Shown one piece after another: positions 1-8,735 of a stretch of 64,000 nucleotides of DNA (position 1 is the first letter of the stretch; the number at the start of each line of letters is the position of its first letter). Made by a program: the position numbers and the translations under genes. This DNA is from Microbacterium amylolyticum (GTDB taxonomy: Bacteria > Actinomycetota > Actinomycetes > Actinomycetales > Microbacteriaceae), in assembly GCF_011046975.1 (NCBI RefSeq), contig NZ_CP049253.1, positions 992,001-1,056,000 of the forward strand, written 5' to 3'. Below the pieces are notes generated by a model. That model did not search any database, was not told the origin of the DNA, and saw only the letters and a list, made by a program, of their open reading frames with translations.

Positions 1-739
1 AGATCGCGCCGAGGTAGATCGTGAACCGCAGGGCGATCAGGCCCAGCTCGGTCCAGCGCTGCTTCACCGGTTCGCGGGCAACAAGGTGCTTCAGCCCCAG
101 AACGTGGAGGTTGAGACCCTCAAGCGTGAGAAGAGGGAAGAACAGCCATCCCTGGTGACGGGTAATCACCCGGCGAAGTCCGCGTGCCTGAGCAGCGTCT
201 TCGTCGAGGAACGAAATGGTGTCGACGTCAATGTCGGGGTCTTTGCCAACGCGGTTGGGGTTCGCGTGGTGACGGCTGTGCTTGCGGTCCCACCAGCCGT
301 AGCTGATACCCACCACGCCCGCGGCAAGAATCGTCGCGAGCCGGTCGTTGGCCCGTCCGCCCGCGAGAATCTGGCGGTGAGCCGCCTCATGAGCGAGGAA
401 AGCCACCTGGGTGAAGAGGAGGCCAAGCGCACCGGCCATCAACAGTTGGAACCAGCTGTCGCCCAGCAGAATCATGCCCGTGACAACGCCGCCGAAGGCG
501 ACGGCGAGAGCGACGCCGACGAAGAGGTAAAACTTCCGGGCGCGGCCCAGCAGACCAGACTCACGGACGACCTTTGCGACGTCGGTGTAGGCTTTCGCGA
601 GCGGGGGGAACGTATCCGTGCCGGCATACGTTTGACGGACGGGGCCGAGACGGCCCTCTGCCGAAGCGAGAGTGGAAGAGATGAGGTATCCCGTCGATCG
701 GTGCGGCCTTCGGGCCCGAGACGAGAGGCGGGCGCCCAT
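1..739 (-). CDS. Fatty acid desaturase (acyl-CoA/acyl-lipid desaturase family), 3' end outside the window
   Basis: Partial membrane di-iron desaturase that would insert a double bond into acyl chains. Reading the minus strand from an ATG at 739, preceded by a GAGG-type ribosome site, gives about 246 residues up to the window edge. Two of the three family histidine boxes are visible: HEAAH (HxxxH type) near residue 120 and HSRHH (HxxHH type) near residue 155, the latter followed by the typical NPN. Hydrophobic segments flank the boxes. The third box lies beyond position 1. The family assignment is firm; regioselectivity cannot be told. An upstream in-frame start is possible but the chosen one has the best ribosome site. 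Confidence 0.85.
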   Translation of the reverse strand, partial: MGARLSSRARRPHRSTGYLISSTLASAEGRLGPVRQTYAGTDTFPPLAKAYTDVAKVVRESGLLGRARKFYLFVGVALAVAFGGVVTGMILLGDSWFQLLMAGALGLLFTQVAFLAHEAAHRQILAGGRANDRLATILAAGVVGISYGWWDRKHSRHHANPNRVGKDPDIDVDTISFLDEDAAQARGLRRVITRHQGWLFFPLLTLEGLNLHVLGLKHLVAREPVKQRWTELGLIALRFTIYLGAI

Positions 740-881
740 CGCTTCCTCAACGCTACGCGCACCGACATGCGGCCAGCGGCATACATGTGATCCTCAGGAA
801 CGATCCATTGCTCCCGCTCGGACGGGCGCCTCTCGGCCACGACGAGCTTTCGGCGCGGTTGATCGACCCACAGAAAGCAAG

Positions 882-914
882 AAACCCCCGGAAACCGAAG
901 TTTGCCGGGGGTTT
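882..914 (-). terminator. Terminator of tRNA-Thr
   Basis: A 10-bp perfect stem (AAACCCCCGG with CCGGGGGTTT) lies directly 3' of the tRNA on the minus strand and is followed by a T-rich stretch, as expected for an intrinsic terminator. Confidence 0.75.
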
Positions 915-918
915 TCTG

Positions 919-991
919 AGCCACCTGTCGGATTCGAACCGACGACCTATTCATTACGAGTGAATCGCTCTACCAACTGAGCTAAGGCGGC
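919..991 (-). tRNA. tRNA-Thr (anticodon CGT)
   Basis: A 73-nt cloverleaf on the minus strand. The acceptor stem GCCGCCT pairs with AGGTGGC (one G-T pair). The D-arm reads GCTCAGTTGGTAGAGC. The anticodon arm ATTCA-CTCGTAA-TGAAT places CGT at positions 34-36, and the T-arm holds GGTTCGAATCC. It decodes ACG. No CCA is encoded. Confidence 0.95.
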
Positions 992-1090
992 GCTTGTGCC
1001 GCATGCGGCACGAGAGACTATATTACAGGCGCGAGCACGCTCACGCGAACCGAGACTTCATCCCGGGCGTGGCGATGCGAGGCAACGAAT

Positions 1091-2623
1091 TCAGCTCGTG
1101 CAGACAAGCCCGTCGTCGGGAACGACGCCGTCGATCAGGAACGATTCGACTGTTTCGTCGATGCATTCACTCTCGCCGCCGTACGCTGTGTGCCCCTCCC
1201 CTTCGTAGGCGACCAGAACGCCGCCCGAGAGCTGATCGGCGAGCGCCTCCGCCCACTCGAATGGCGTTGCCGGATCGCCCGTTGTTCCGATCACGAGGAT
1301 CGGGGGCGTCCCAGCGGCCTCAATCGGAGCGCGTTCTCCGGCGGGCGGGAACGGCCAGAACTCGCAGGGGTCGGCGCCGAGAAGATAGGGACCCATGATG
1401 GGTGCCTGTTCCAACAGTGCGTCCCGGCTGGCTTCGACGACCGCGGTGTCTTCTGGCGGATAGTCCATGCAGTTGTAGGCGTTGAACGCCTCGGTTGCGT
1501 TTGAGGCGTACGCACCGGTCTCGCGGCCGTTGTACACATCAGCAAGGAACATGGCGCCGTCTGCGCTTCCCTGCTGCACTCCCGCGAGCGCCTGCGTCAG
1601 ATACGGCCAGTAGTCGGGGCTGTACAGCGCCTGCAGGATGGCGGTGGCAAGCGTGTCCGCTCCGAGGAGACGCCCGTCGGCGGCACGCAGGGGTTTCGCG
1701 TCGAGCGAAGCCAACAGGCCCTTCACCTCGTCGAGCGCCTGGGCCGTTGTGCCGCGGAAAGGACACGAGGATCCCGCGAGGCAGCTGTCGATGTACCGCT
1801 CGAGAGTCGCCTCGAAGGCTGTCAGCTGAATCAGGCCCACTTCGCTTCCGGGAACGGAGGGGTCAAGCGCTCCGTCAAGAACGAAGCGGCCAACGTTCTC
1901 GGGAAACAGCTCGGCGTAGATAGCGCCCAGATATGTCCCGTAGGAGTAACCCAGGAAGGCGAGCTGGTGATCACCGAGAACGGCGCGCAGCAGGTCCATA
2001 TCGCGAGCGGCCTGTTCCGTTGTGATGAACTCAAGCAGCTCACCCGAGTTCTCTCCGCATGCCTCCGCGTATTCTGCGGCCGCGTCCGTGAGCGCCGCGT
2101 CCCATTCGTCGCTTCCGCGCTCGGCCTCGGGAACCCCGTAGAGGTAGTCGTCCATACGATCGGCGTCGAGGCACTCAACCGCTGTAGAACGACCAACGCC
2201 GCGCGGGTCGAATCCGACAACGTCGTATGCGCCGGTGAGTTCGTCGCGAAGCGCCTCGAACTCGGTCATCTGCATGACGTACTCGACTCCGGCTCCGCCG
2301 GGCCCGCCCGGGTTCACCAGCAACGACCCCACGGGGGAGGCGGGACGATCCGCCGGGCGCACGATCGCAATCGAGATCTCGCCGCGGTCAGGGTCGTGCC
2401 AGTCCAGCGGCGCCGTCACCTCGGCACACTCGACATCAGCCGATGTTGATTCCTGGTCGCATGCGCCCCACGCCAGGGTTTGGTCGTAGAACCCCAGCAG
2501 CTCGTCCGGCACACCGTCGAGAACGGGAGGGAGTTGCTCGGGCGCGTTCGGAACGCTTGTGCATCCGGACAGGACGAGAGCAGCCATGACTGCTCCCGCC
2601 ATCAGCGTTCGCAAACGGGTCAC
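1091..2623 (-). CDS. Secreted lipoprotein alpha/beta hydrolase, TAP-like (tripeptidyl aminopeptidase-type)
   Basis: Probable exported peptidase or esterase of the actinobacterial TAP-like alpha/beta hydrolase family, 510 aa from a GTG start. The N-terminus is a lipoprotein signal with a hydrophobic stretch ending at lipobox LSGC. The nucleophile elbow is GYSYG near residue 205, the acid lies in GTTGDPATP, and the catalytic His is in GEGHTAYGG close to the C-terminus. Paired cysteines fit an extracytoplasmic protein. The GTG overlaps the stop of holB by 4 nt (GTGA), so the two genes are translationally coupled; this fixes the start and rejects the longer reading frame upstream. Substrate unknown. 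Confidence 0.85.
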   Translation of the reverse strand: MTRLRTLMAGAVMAALVLSGCTSVPNAPEQLPPVLDGVPDELLGFYDQTLAWGACDQESTSADVECAEVTAPLDWHDPDRGEISIAIVRPADRPASPVGSLLVNPGGPGGAGVEYVMQMTEFEALRDELTGAYDVVGFDPRGVGRSTAVECLDADRMDDYLYGVPEAERGSDEWDAALTDAAAEYAEACGENSGELLEFITTEQAARDMDLLRAVLGDHQLAFLGYSYGTYLGAIYAELFPENVGRFVLDGALDPSVPGSEVGLIQLTAFEATLERYIDSCLAGSSCPFRGTTAQALDEVKGLLASLDAKPLRAADGRLLGADTLATAILQALYSPDYWPYLTQALAGVQQGSADGAMFLADVYNGRETGAYASNATEAFNAYNCMDYPPEDTAVVEASRDALLEQAPIMGPYLLGADPCEFWPFPPAGERAPIEAAGTPPILVIGTTGDPATPFEWAEALADQLSGGVLVAYEGEGHTAYGGESECIDETVESFLIDGVVPDDGLVCTS

Positions 2624-3780
2624 GGCTTCCTTCCGCTGACAACAGTAATGAGAAGGCTCTCGATCGCGAGCGCCGGCTGCACGTTGCGCGCAAGAAGCGT
2701 GCGCGTTTCGGCAATGTCGTCCAGGACGATGATGGTGCGCTGAGGTTTCCACGTTTCGGCGACACGGCGTACATCGTCGAGAAGCTCGATGTTGATCAGC
2801 CCTTCCTCACGCCCCAGCTGCAGCATCAGGATGTCTCGGAACAGCGATTGCAGGTCGGTGAGAACGCGATCGATTCCATCGCGCACACTGCGCTTGGCAC
2901 GTCGTTCTTGGTCGTCCTTCAGGGCGTTGAGCTGCGAACGGACGGACGGCGGGATCTTCGCTCCGTCAGCGATCCCCACCGTGCGCAACAGGGAAGCACG
3001 CTCGGCCTCGTCGCGCTCGGCAGTCAGGGCCTTCGCATCGTCGTTTGCCGCCTGCACGATGCGTCCGGCAACCTCGACGACGTCCCCGATGCCCCGAACA
3101 CGCAGAACATCGCGAAGGGTCTGATCTCGTCGCTCACGCGATGCCTGGTCGGTTGCGAGGCGCTGCGCCATCCCGATGTGGCGCTGCGCGTGGCGTGCGG
3201 CCTGTTCCGCAAGCGTTTCGTCGACGCCGGTTCGCGCGACGAGGAGCCGAGCGACGTCATCCACTTCGAGCTCTTGCAGACGGAGCGTGCGAACGCGAGA
3301 CCGAATCGTTGGCAACAGATCAGCCTCGCTGGGAGCGCACAGCACCCAGATGGTCTGCTCGGGCGGTTCTTCCAACGCTTTCAGGAGCACGTTCGATGTG
3401 CGCTCGGTCATCCGATCGGCATCTTCGACGACGATCACGCGATACCGGCCGACGGACGGAGCGTAATACGAGCGCTCCACGATCTCTCTGGCCTGCGCGA
3501 TGGTGATGACAACACCCTCGGTGCGCAAGCGTGTGAGATCGGGATGGGTGCCGGCGAGCACCTGGCCCATCGCGTCCTTTTCGTGTTCACCCGTGGCGAT
3601 AAGCGCCGCCGCGAATGCGAGCGCGATAGTTGAACGCCCGGAGCCGGGAGGGCCGGTGATCAGCCAGCCGTGTGCGAGCTGACGGGGATCAGCGGCTGCC
3701 GCACGAAGCGTCGCAACGGCGGCATCCTGTCCAAGGACATCGCTCCACGGAAGGGGAGGCGCGGCCGTGGTCGTCGTCAT
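2620..3780 (-). CDS. holB: DNA polymerase III subunit delta'
   Basis: Clamp-loader delta' subunit, 386 aa, partner of the DnaX protein encoded at 33.1-35.6 kb. The ATG at 3780 begins MTTTTAAPP and leads into the AAA+ core: a Walker-A-like GPPGSGRST near residue 40, VEDADRM as Walker B, and an SRC-type arginine motif in TIRSRVRTL. The Lys of Walker A is replaced by Arg, a common state in delta' proteins, which act without hydrolysing ATP. It ends in a 4-nt overlap with the secreted hydrolase gene. In related genomes holB usually follows tmk directly; here 4.2 kb separates them. Confidence 0.93.
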   Translation of the reverse strand: MTTTTAAPPLPWSDVLGQDAAVATLRAAAADPRQLAHGWLITGPPGSGRSTIALAFAAALIATGEHEKDAMGQVLAGTHPDLTRLRTEGVVITIAQAREIVERSYYAPSVGRYRVIVVEDADRMTERTSNVLLKALEEPPEQTIWVLCAPSEADLLPTIRSRVRTLRLQELEVDDVARLLVARTGVDETLAEQAARHAQRHIGMAQRLATDQASRERRDQTLRDVLRVRGIGDVVEVAGRIVQAANDDAKALTAERDEAERASLLRTVGIADGAKIPPSVRSQLNALKDDQERRAKRSVRDGIDRVLTDLQSLFRDILMLQLGREEGLINIELLDDVRRVAETWKPQRTIIVLDDIAETRTLLARNVQPALAIESLLITVVSGRKP

Positions 3781-3913
3781 GCCATTCAGCCTACGGCCTC
3801 CCTCCGACACGAAGGATGAGCGCCGAACACCGCCCTGTTCTCGGGCTGTCACTGCGCGCCCGGCACGGCGCAACGCTGTTGCCCGTCCCGTCCGAGCTCA
3901 GACGTAAAACCCG

Positions 3914-4405
3914 TCACGCAGGTTGATTCCATGCTCTGTCCAGAGCTTTCAGCGCCTGGAGCATGCTCGTCCATCCTTCGCAGTTGTCGAAGGCACTGCG
4001 CGCACCGGCGGGAGTCGCGGACCATGCGGATTCGCTAATGGTCACCAGGGTGCGCGCACCGTCATCGATCGCCGCAAACTCGAATGTCACCCTCGTGCGC
4101 CCGGTCGAAGCGAGCGCATGGTCGCCCTCCCACTCGATCACGATGAGGTGGGGAGGATGGGCTTCGACAACGTTCACGGGAAAGCGTCCGGGAAAATCGG
4201 CGAAGTCCCACGAAACGTCACGTCCCGTCTCGAGACGCCCGTGCGCCCCTCCCGTTGTGAAATAGGCCGAGAGCTGATCGGGATCAGCGACGGCTTCGTA
4301 GACATCCGCGATCGGTGGATCAGCGATTATGCCCGTGCGGCGGTTACACGCCTCGACCAGCTCGACCGCGGCGCATAGGTGTCCACGGCACCCACACGGG
4401 CGCAC
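3914..4405 (-). CDS. SRPBCC / AHSA1-like domain protein
   Basis: Small START-fold (helix-grip) protein of about 163 aa, with the family pattern PIADVYEAVADPDQL, YFTTGGAHGR, a central HLIVIEWEGD strand and a C-terminal helix beginning around GWTSMLQALKA. Members bind hydrophobic ligands or act as Aha1-like factors; no specific function can be assigned. The start is uncertain: a GTG at 4405, five bases from the stop of the preceding gene, is the only good choice that keeps the ELVEACNRRTGII strand. No ArsR-type regulator, the usual companion of such genes, is adjacent. Confidence 0.7.
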   Translation of the reverse strand: MRPCGCRGHLCAAVELVEACNRRTGIIADPPIADVYEAVADPDQLSAYFTTGGAHGRLETGRDVSWDFADFPGRFPVNVVEAHPPHLIVIEWEGDHALASTGRTRVTFEFAAIDDGARTLVTISESAWSATPAGARSAFDNCEGWTSMLQALKALDRAWNQPA

Positions 4406-4409
4406 GCCG

Positions 4410-4805
4410 TCAGACCAGATCCTCCTGCTTCTCGCCGCTCGAGGCCTCAGCTGCGGCCCGGCCACCGACGACCGCGGCATAGATCACAATAGCCAGCGTC
4501 GCAACGGCGCCGGCAAGAACTATCACGGAGAACACCGCAACAGGAACGGGCAGGAGCACACAACACCCCGCCACGACCGCGGTGATCCCACCCATTGCTG
4601 TCGGGCGCCGAGCACGAATGTGGGCGGCGAGCCACGCCGCATCACTCTCCATGGTTCGCGACGTGCGAATACCCGCGAGCGGATTTCTCTTCAGTCGTCC
4701 CGATGCCGCCGCTTGCGCCATCCAGATGAGCAGAACGCCCGACCCCACCATGCAGACGAAGAAGACGATCTTTGGCGCGAGGTCAGAATCCATCATGTTC
4801 ACCAT
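4410..4805 (-). CDS. SdpI/YhfL-like small membrane protein
   Basis: A 131-aa membrane protein with three hydrophobic stretches: residues about 10-30, 70-90 and 95-115. The loop after the first carries the SdpI-family signature GIRTSRTMESDAAW followed by HIR. In Bacillus, SdpI gives immunity to the SdpC toxin and sequesters a regulator; most actinobacterial relatives have no known role. It ends five bases before the SRPBCC gene start and so is likely cotranscribed. ATG at 4805 is used; an internal ATG three codons later is an alternative. Confidence 0.65.
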   Translation of the reverse strand: MVNMMDSDLAPKIVFFVCMVGSGVLLIWMAQAAASGRLKRNPLAGIRTSRTMESDAAWLAAHIRARRPTAMGGITAVVAGCCVLLPVPVAVFSVIVLAGAVATLAIVIYAAVVGGRAAAEASSGEKQEDLV

Positions 4806-4847
4806 TTTGGCAGGAAGGGTACATTTCTTCCCGGCACTGCCAGCACG

Positions 4848-6086
4848 TTATCGCCGGTAAACAAGCCGGCGCAGGAGCGTTTCGGCTGGCCCGCGCCAGC
4901 CGCGCGACTCCCAGATCGCCGCAAGCACCAGGGTTACCGCCCAAACGGCAATCGCGAACAGTGCCATCTCGGCGCTCGACATGTGGCCTCCCCAGCCGAG
5001 CCCCCATGCCGACAGAAGCGGCGCGCACAGAACCGACTGCATGAGATAGCAACTGAGGGAACGCTTGCCAACAGCCATGACCGCGCCGGTGAATCCCAAT
5101 CGCGTGCGACGCTCACGCCCCTGCATCGCGTGCCCGATCAGGCCGAAGACAGCGGCATACCCCAGCCCGGCGAACATTCCCGTGAATGCCGTGAGGCCCG
5201 CAAACATCCACGAGGCATGAAGCGGCAGATCAATCACACCAAGGTGCACAAGCGCCCCGGGCAGAGCGCCAAGCCACCCCACGGCGATACCGACAACCGC
5301 CGTCCACTTCAGCAGGCGCAGGTGTTCTCCGGGATTGTCAAGGACGCCGCGGCGCGCGGCCCAGAAGGCCACGAGGATCATGATCGGTACGACGAGTCCG
5401 ACGAGCCCCTGTCCGGCGACCACGACGAACCAGAAGCCCACGCGCGTCAGCATGGAGAGCAGGTAGTTGGATTCCGCGGCACCGGCGTGCATGTCAAAAC
5501 CGCCGGCCTCGAACATCTCCGGGTCCAGGTCGACCATCGATGAGAACCACCCACCGACCATCGCGAAGACACTAAACAGCGCCAGAAGCCCCGTGAGTAT
5601 CCACGCCCACACCATCAGGGTGCGGTCCTTGCGACGGAAGAACAACGCGACGAGCACGAGGCCAGCGAGCCCGTAGGCGCCCAGCACATCCCCCATCCAC
5701 AGCAGCAGCGCGTGCACGAAGCCAAACGCCAACAACCACCAGTTGCGCGCGCGCAAAAGACGGCGAACCGTCTTGTCATCCGCGCCACCGGCGATCTGCC
5801 GGCGATAGAGCTGCACCATGCCGTAGCCGAACAGGAAGGCGAACAGCGGATAGGTGCGCCCGTCCACGACGAGCATGATGAGGAACTGCACCACCTGATC
5901 AACAACGCTCCCGCTGACGGGATGCGCAGAGGTCAGACCCGTTTCCGCCGCACCCCACAGGTAAAACGGCGTGTTGGCGAGAGCGATGAAGAGCAGCGCA
6001 AAACCCCGAGCAAGATCGGGGGCGATACTGCGCTCGCTGTCGCGAACGGGCCCGCGCGATACGCGAACAGGTGCGGGTGTTGACAT
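4848..6086 (-). CDS. DUF418 family multi-pass membrane protein
   Basis: 412-aa polytopic membrane protein with around ten hydrophobic segments. It has the DUF418 hallmarks: an N-terminal PDLARGFALLFIALAN segment and a C-terminal half with GKRSLSCYLMQS, close to the family G(R/K)xxLTxYLxQS motif, then a final charged tail. Function unknown; such proteins resemble acyltransferase-type membrane folds. The start ATG at 6086 is preceded by AAGGAG and begins MSTPAPV. The frame stays open far upstream, but that extension runs antisense into the ABC genes and lacks family sequence. Confidence 0.8.
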   Translation of the reverse strand: MSTPAPVRVSRGPVRDSERSIAPDLARGFALLFIALANTPFYLWGAAETGLTSAHPVSGSVVDQVVQFLIMLVVDGRTYPLFAFLFGYGMVQLYRRQIAGGADDKTVRRLLRARNWWLLAFGFVHALLLWMGDVLGAYGLAGLVLVALFFRRKDRTLMVWAWILTGLLALFSVFAMVGGWFSSMVDLDPEMFEAGGFDMHAGAAESNYLLSMLTRVGFWFVVVAGQGLVGLVVPIMILVAFWAARRGVLDNPGEHLRLLKWTAVVGIAVGWLGALPGALVHLGVIDLPLHASWMFAGLTAFTGMFAGLGYAAVFGLIGHAMQGRERRTRLGFTGAVMAVGKRSLSCYLMQSVLCAPLLSAWGLGWGGHMSSAEMALFAIAVWAVTLVLAAIWESRGWRGPAETLLRRLVYRR

Positions 6087-6150
6087 CGTGGTCTCCTTAT
6101 CGTCACATCGACTGTGCCATGAGGCACAACACCCCACATCCGCCATAGGG

Positions 6151-6606
6151 ATGAGATTCTTCTCCCGCATGGTCTGTCGCTCTTCACGCCTGCTCTCGAG
6201 TGTCGAAGACGCGATCGAGCTGGCACCGATGGCCCCCGATCTGACGGTGCGCGACCACGTTTTGCTCGTCGCGACGACGTGGCCAGATCGAGAGACATCA
6301 GCCGAGGCACGGGCCGATGACCTCCTGGATGAGCTGGGCCTGGGCTGGCTCGGCGATCGGTTCCCGCACGAGCTGTCATCGGGCCAGACGCAACTCTTCG
6401 GCCTCGCTCTCGTTCTCGCGCGGCAGTTCGATGTGCTTGTCCTCGACGAACCCGAACAGCGCATGGATAACGAGCACATCGCGCTCGTTATCCAGGTTTT
6501 GCGCGCCCGTCGTGATGCCGGATCAACGCTGGTCATCGCGACACACAGCGCGGAACTCGCCGAGGAGCTCGCCGATCGAACTCTCGACCTGGATGCGCCA
6601 GCATGA
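6151..6606 (+). pseudogene. ABC transporter ATPase, N-terminally truncated (no Walker A)
   Basis: 151 aa from ATG 6151 that represent only the C-terminal part of an ABC ATPase. Present: Q-loop-distal sequence LTVRDHVLLVAT, signature ELSSGQTQ, Walker B VLVLDEPEQ, and the H-switch in VIATHS. Absent: the whole N-terminal third with the A-loop and Walker A (GxxGxGKS/T). Only 64 bp separate this start from the divergent DUF418 gene, so there is no room for the missing part. The stop overlaps the next gene start (ATGA), an intact coupling. It is most likely an inactive relic, unless it serves as a non-hydrolytic partner. Confidence 0.75.
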
Positions 6607-8087
6607 CCCGGCCCGTGCGGTTGGCTCTTCGGATCTGGCGAGACCGCGGACAACGCTCCCCCGGTGACCGAGCCTTCGCGGTCTATCTGGCAGCGATGCT
6701 CACACTCACCGTTGTGGCGCCGATCGCTCGAGCAGCGTGGTTGGGCATCGTCAGCCCGGATGGCATCGCGATGCTCACCTCTGACGCATCCGCGCACGTC
6801 ACTTCTCTGATCGTCGCCACGGTGTGGGCGAGTTCCCTGATCCTCGGACGTGATCGAGGTCCTGCCGTGCGACCCCAGTTTCTCACGCATGCCCTTGCCA
6901 CCAGCTCAATACCGCGATCCGTTGCATTCCTCGGCCCGGTTCTGCGTTCGGGGGTCGGCGTCGTGCTCCTCACCACCGCGGCGAGCGGGGCGATCGGAGC
7001 CGGTTTGGTCAGCGCAGGCTCTGCAGATCTGTTGGCCGGTGTGACGTTCGCCGTGACCGGCGCCGTGGTCGGAACGATCACCGCGGTGTTGTGGCTGATG
7101 GGCCAGGCGCTGCCCCGAGCGGCTGTGGTGACGGCGGCTGGCATCATCACACTCGGGTCCGTCTCGATGGCCATTCCGTCCACGATGGCGCTGACCCCGT
7201 GGGGATGGGCAGGGCTGGCCTATCCCGGCGCAGATGTAGGCGGCGCGCTCATCGCGCTCACGGCCGTGAGCATCGCATTCATTGCGTGCACGCCGACGCT
7301 GATCAACCGCGTCCGTTTGTCCGTGCTCATCGATCAGGCGAGCCGCTGGGATCAGGCGACGGGGCACGCGACCGCAATGAGCCTCGATGCCGCGGTGTCG
7401 GTCTACCGCCCCCTCCCCCGCGTCGGAAGAACGCTCCGTGCGATACCGCGCCGCGCGCCCCTTCCGCTCACGTTTTTCGTCCGCGATGCTGTCGGTGCCA
7501 GCCGAACACCGGGTCGCCTCATCGCGGGGACCACCGCCCTGGTGCTCGCCACGCTCGTTGTTGTTCTCGCGTCCGCCCCGGGAGCCCCGAGCGTGTTCCT
7601 GGGTGCCGTCGCCGGCATCGCAATGTTCGCCGGCCTCGGTCCCCTCACCGATGGCATACGACATGCCGCAAACGTTGCCGCCGGCCTCCCGTTGTACGGA
7701 CTCAGCGATGAGTCACTTCTCGCCAACCACCTCGTGTTCCCCGCGATCGCGATCGCCGTCGTGGGGATGAGCGTGTGTGCCGCAACCGGATTCGCTGGGG
7801 GCCCCGCGCCCCTCGCGAGCACGCTCGTGACGGGCGCGTTGTCTCTGATCGCTCGTGCAGGCGGCGCGCTCAAGGGTCCGCTTCCAGTTACGCTTCTCAC
7901 GCCCATTCCCACGCCAATGGGCGACATCGGCGCGGCCGCGCGAGCCGTGTGGGCGGTCGATGGCGTCGTGCTGACAGCGCTCGGCGGAGCAGCGGCGATC
8001 ATGATGTTCGCGGCGCCCGTGCCGCTCATCGTCGTCTGCGCGGTCACGATCGGAATCGGCGTCGCCCGCTGGCGCTACCGCCGCTGA
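6603..8087 (+). CDS. Polytopic membrane protein, probable ABC permease partner (DUF6297-like)
   Basis: 494-aa integral membrane protein with about twelve hydrophobic segments and short loops, a basic N-terminus (MTRPVRLALRIWRDRG) and a cytoplasmic loop around residues 240-300. It resembles actinobacterial DUF6297 proteins, which sit directly behind an ABC ATPase gene, as here (4-nt overlap). I infer that it was the permease of a two-gene ABC system. Since the ATPase upstream lacks Walker A, the system is probably non-functional unless another ATPase serves it. The family name is given from memory with moderate confidence. Confidence 0.65.
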   Translation: MTRPVRLALRIWRDRGQRSPGDRAFAVYLAAMLTLTVVAPIARAAWLGIVSPDGIAMLTSDASAHVTSLIVATVWASSLILGRDRGPAVRPQFLTHALATSSIPRSVAFLGPVLRSGVGVVLLTTAASGAIGAGLVSAGSADLLAGVTFAVTGAVVGTITAVLWLMGQALPRAAVVTAAGIITLGSVSMAIPSTMALTPWGWAGLAYPGADVGGALIALTAVSIAFIACTPTLINRVRLSVLIDQASRWDQATGHATAMSLDAAVSVYRPLPRVGRTLRAIPRRAPLPLTFFVRDAVGASRTPGRLIAGTTALVLATLVVVLASAPGAPSVFLGAVAGIAMFAGLGPLTDGIRHAANVAAGLPLYGLSDESLLANHLVFPAIAIAVVGMSVCAATGFAGGPAPLASTLVTGALSLIARAGGALKGPLPVTLLTPIPTPMGDIGAAARAVWAVDGVVLTALGGAAAIMMFAAPVPLIVVCAVTIGIGVARWRYRR

Positions 8088-8102
8088 CGGGGAGACGTGC
8101 GC

Positions 8103-8735
8103 TTATCGTCCCCGGCGTTCGAGTTCTTCGCGGATGCGCCCAGCGATGTCCGTCGCCGGAAGTGATGCGTCGACCACAAGGAAGCGGTCCGGTTCAGCGC
8201 GCGCCAGCTCGAGGAAACCGTCACGCACGCGGGCGTGAAACTCGGCCTTTTCGGCTTCCATACGGTCGAACGGTTTGTCGTCCGCGTCCAGCCGCTGACG
8301 GGCTGCCCCCGGGTCGAGGTCCATCAGCACCGTCACGTCCGGCAGCGCCCCGCCTGTCGCCCACAGCGACAGTTCTCGAACCTCGCCCGCGCCCAAATCT
8401 CGTGCGGCGCCCTGATAGGCCACGGACGAGTCGAGATAGCGGTCTTGGATGACCACCTCGCCACGCGCCAACGCGGGCGCCACGATCGTGTCGATGTGGT
8501 GCGCACGGTCGGCGGCGAACAGCAGCGCCTCAGCGCGCGCCCCCAGACCACCCCGATGGTGCAGGACAATCTCGCGGATCGTCCTGCCCACCTCGGTGCC
8601 ACCGGGCTCACGTGTTCGCACAACCGTTCGCCCGAGCTGTTCGAACCACTCACGCAGAAGCTCGGCCTGCGTCGTCTTGCCCGCTCCGTCGCCGCCCTCG
8701 AAGGTGATCCAGAGACCGCCGGAGGCGCGCATCAC
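8103..8735 (-). CDS. tmk: Thymidylate kinase
   Basis: 210-aa dTMP kinase making dTDP for DNA synthesis. It has the P-loop GGDGAGKTT near residue 15, the REPGGTEVGR motif, the DRYLDSSVAYQG motif and a DLDPGAARQR segment leading into the lid. The ATG at 8735 overlaps the topA stop by four bases (ATGA), so it is translated as part of the topA operon. A second Met follows immediately. Normal length for the family. Confidence 0.96.
   Translation of the reverse strand: MMRASGGLWITFEGGDGAGKTTQAELLREWFEQLGRTVVRTREPGGTEVGRTIREIVLHHRGGLGARAEALLFAADRAHHIDTIVAPALARGEVVIQDRYLDSSVAYQGAARDLGAGEVRELSLWATGGALPDVTVLMDLDPGAARQRLDADDKPFDRMEAEKAEFHARVRDGFLELARAEPDRFLVVDASLPATDIAGRIREELERRGR

Noticed and set aside
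3914-4405. Frameshift in the SRPBCC gene, suspected from its odd N-terminus
   Set aside because: The frame is open to a GTG right after the preceding gene and the ELVEACNRRTGII segment fits the first strand of the fold, so no lesion is needed.
6087-6890. Upstream extension of the DUF418 frame on the minus strand by about 270 codons
   Set aside because: The extension is antisense to the ABC ATPase remnant, is Arg/Ser-rich without family similarity, and the ATG at 6086 has a strong ribosome site and the proper N-terminus.
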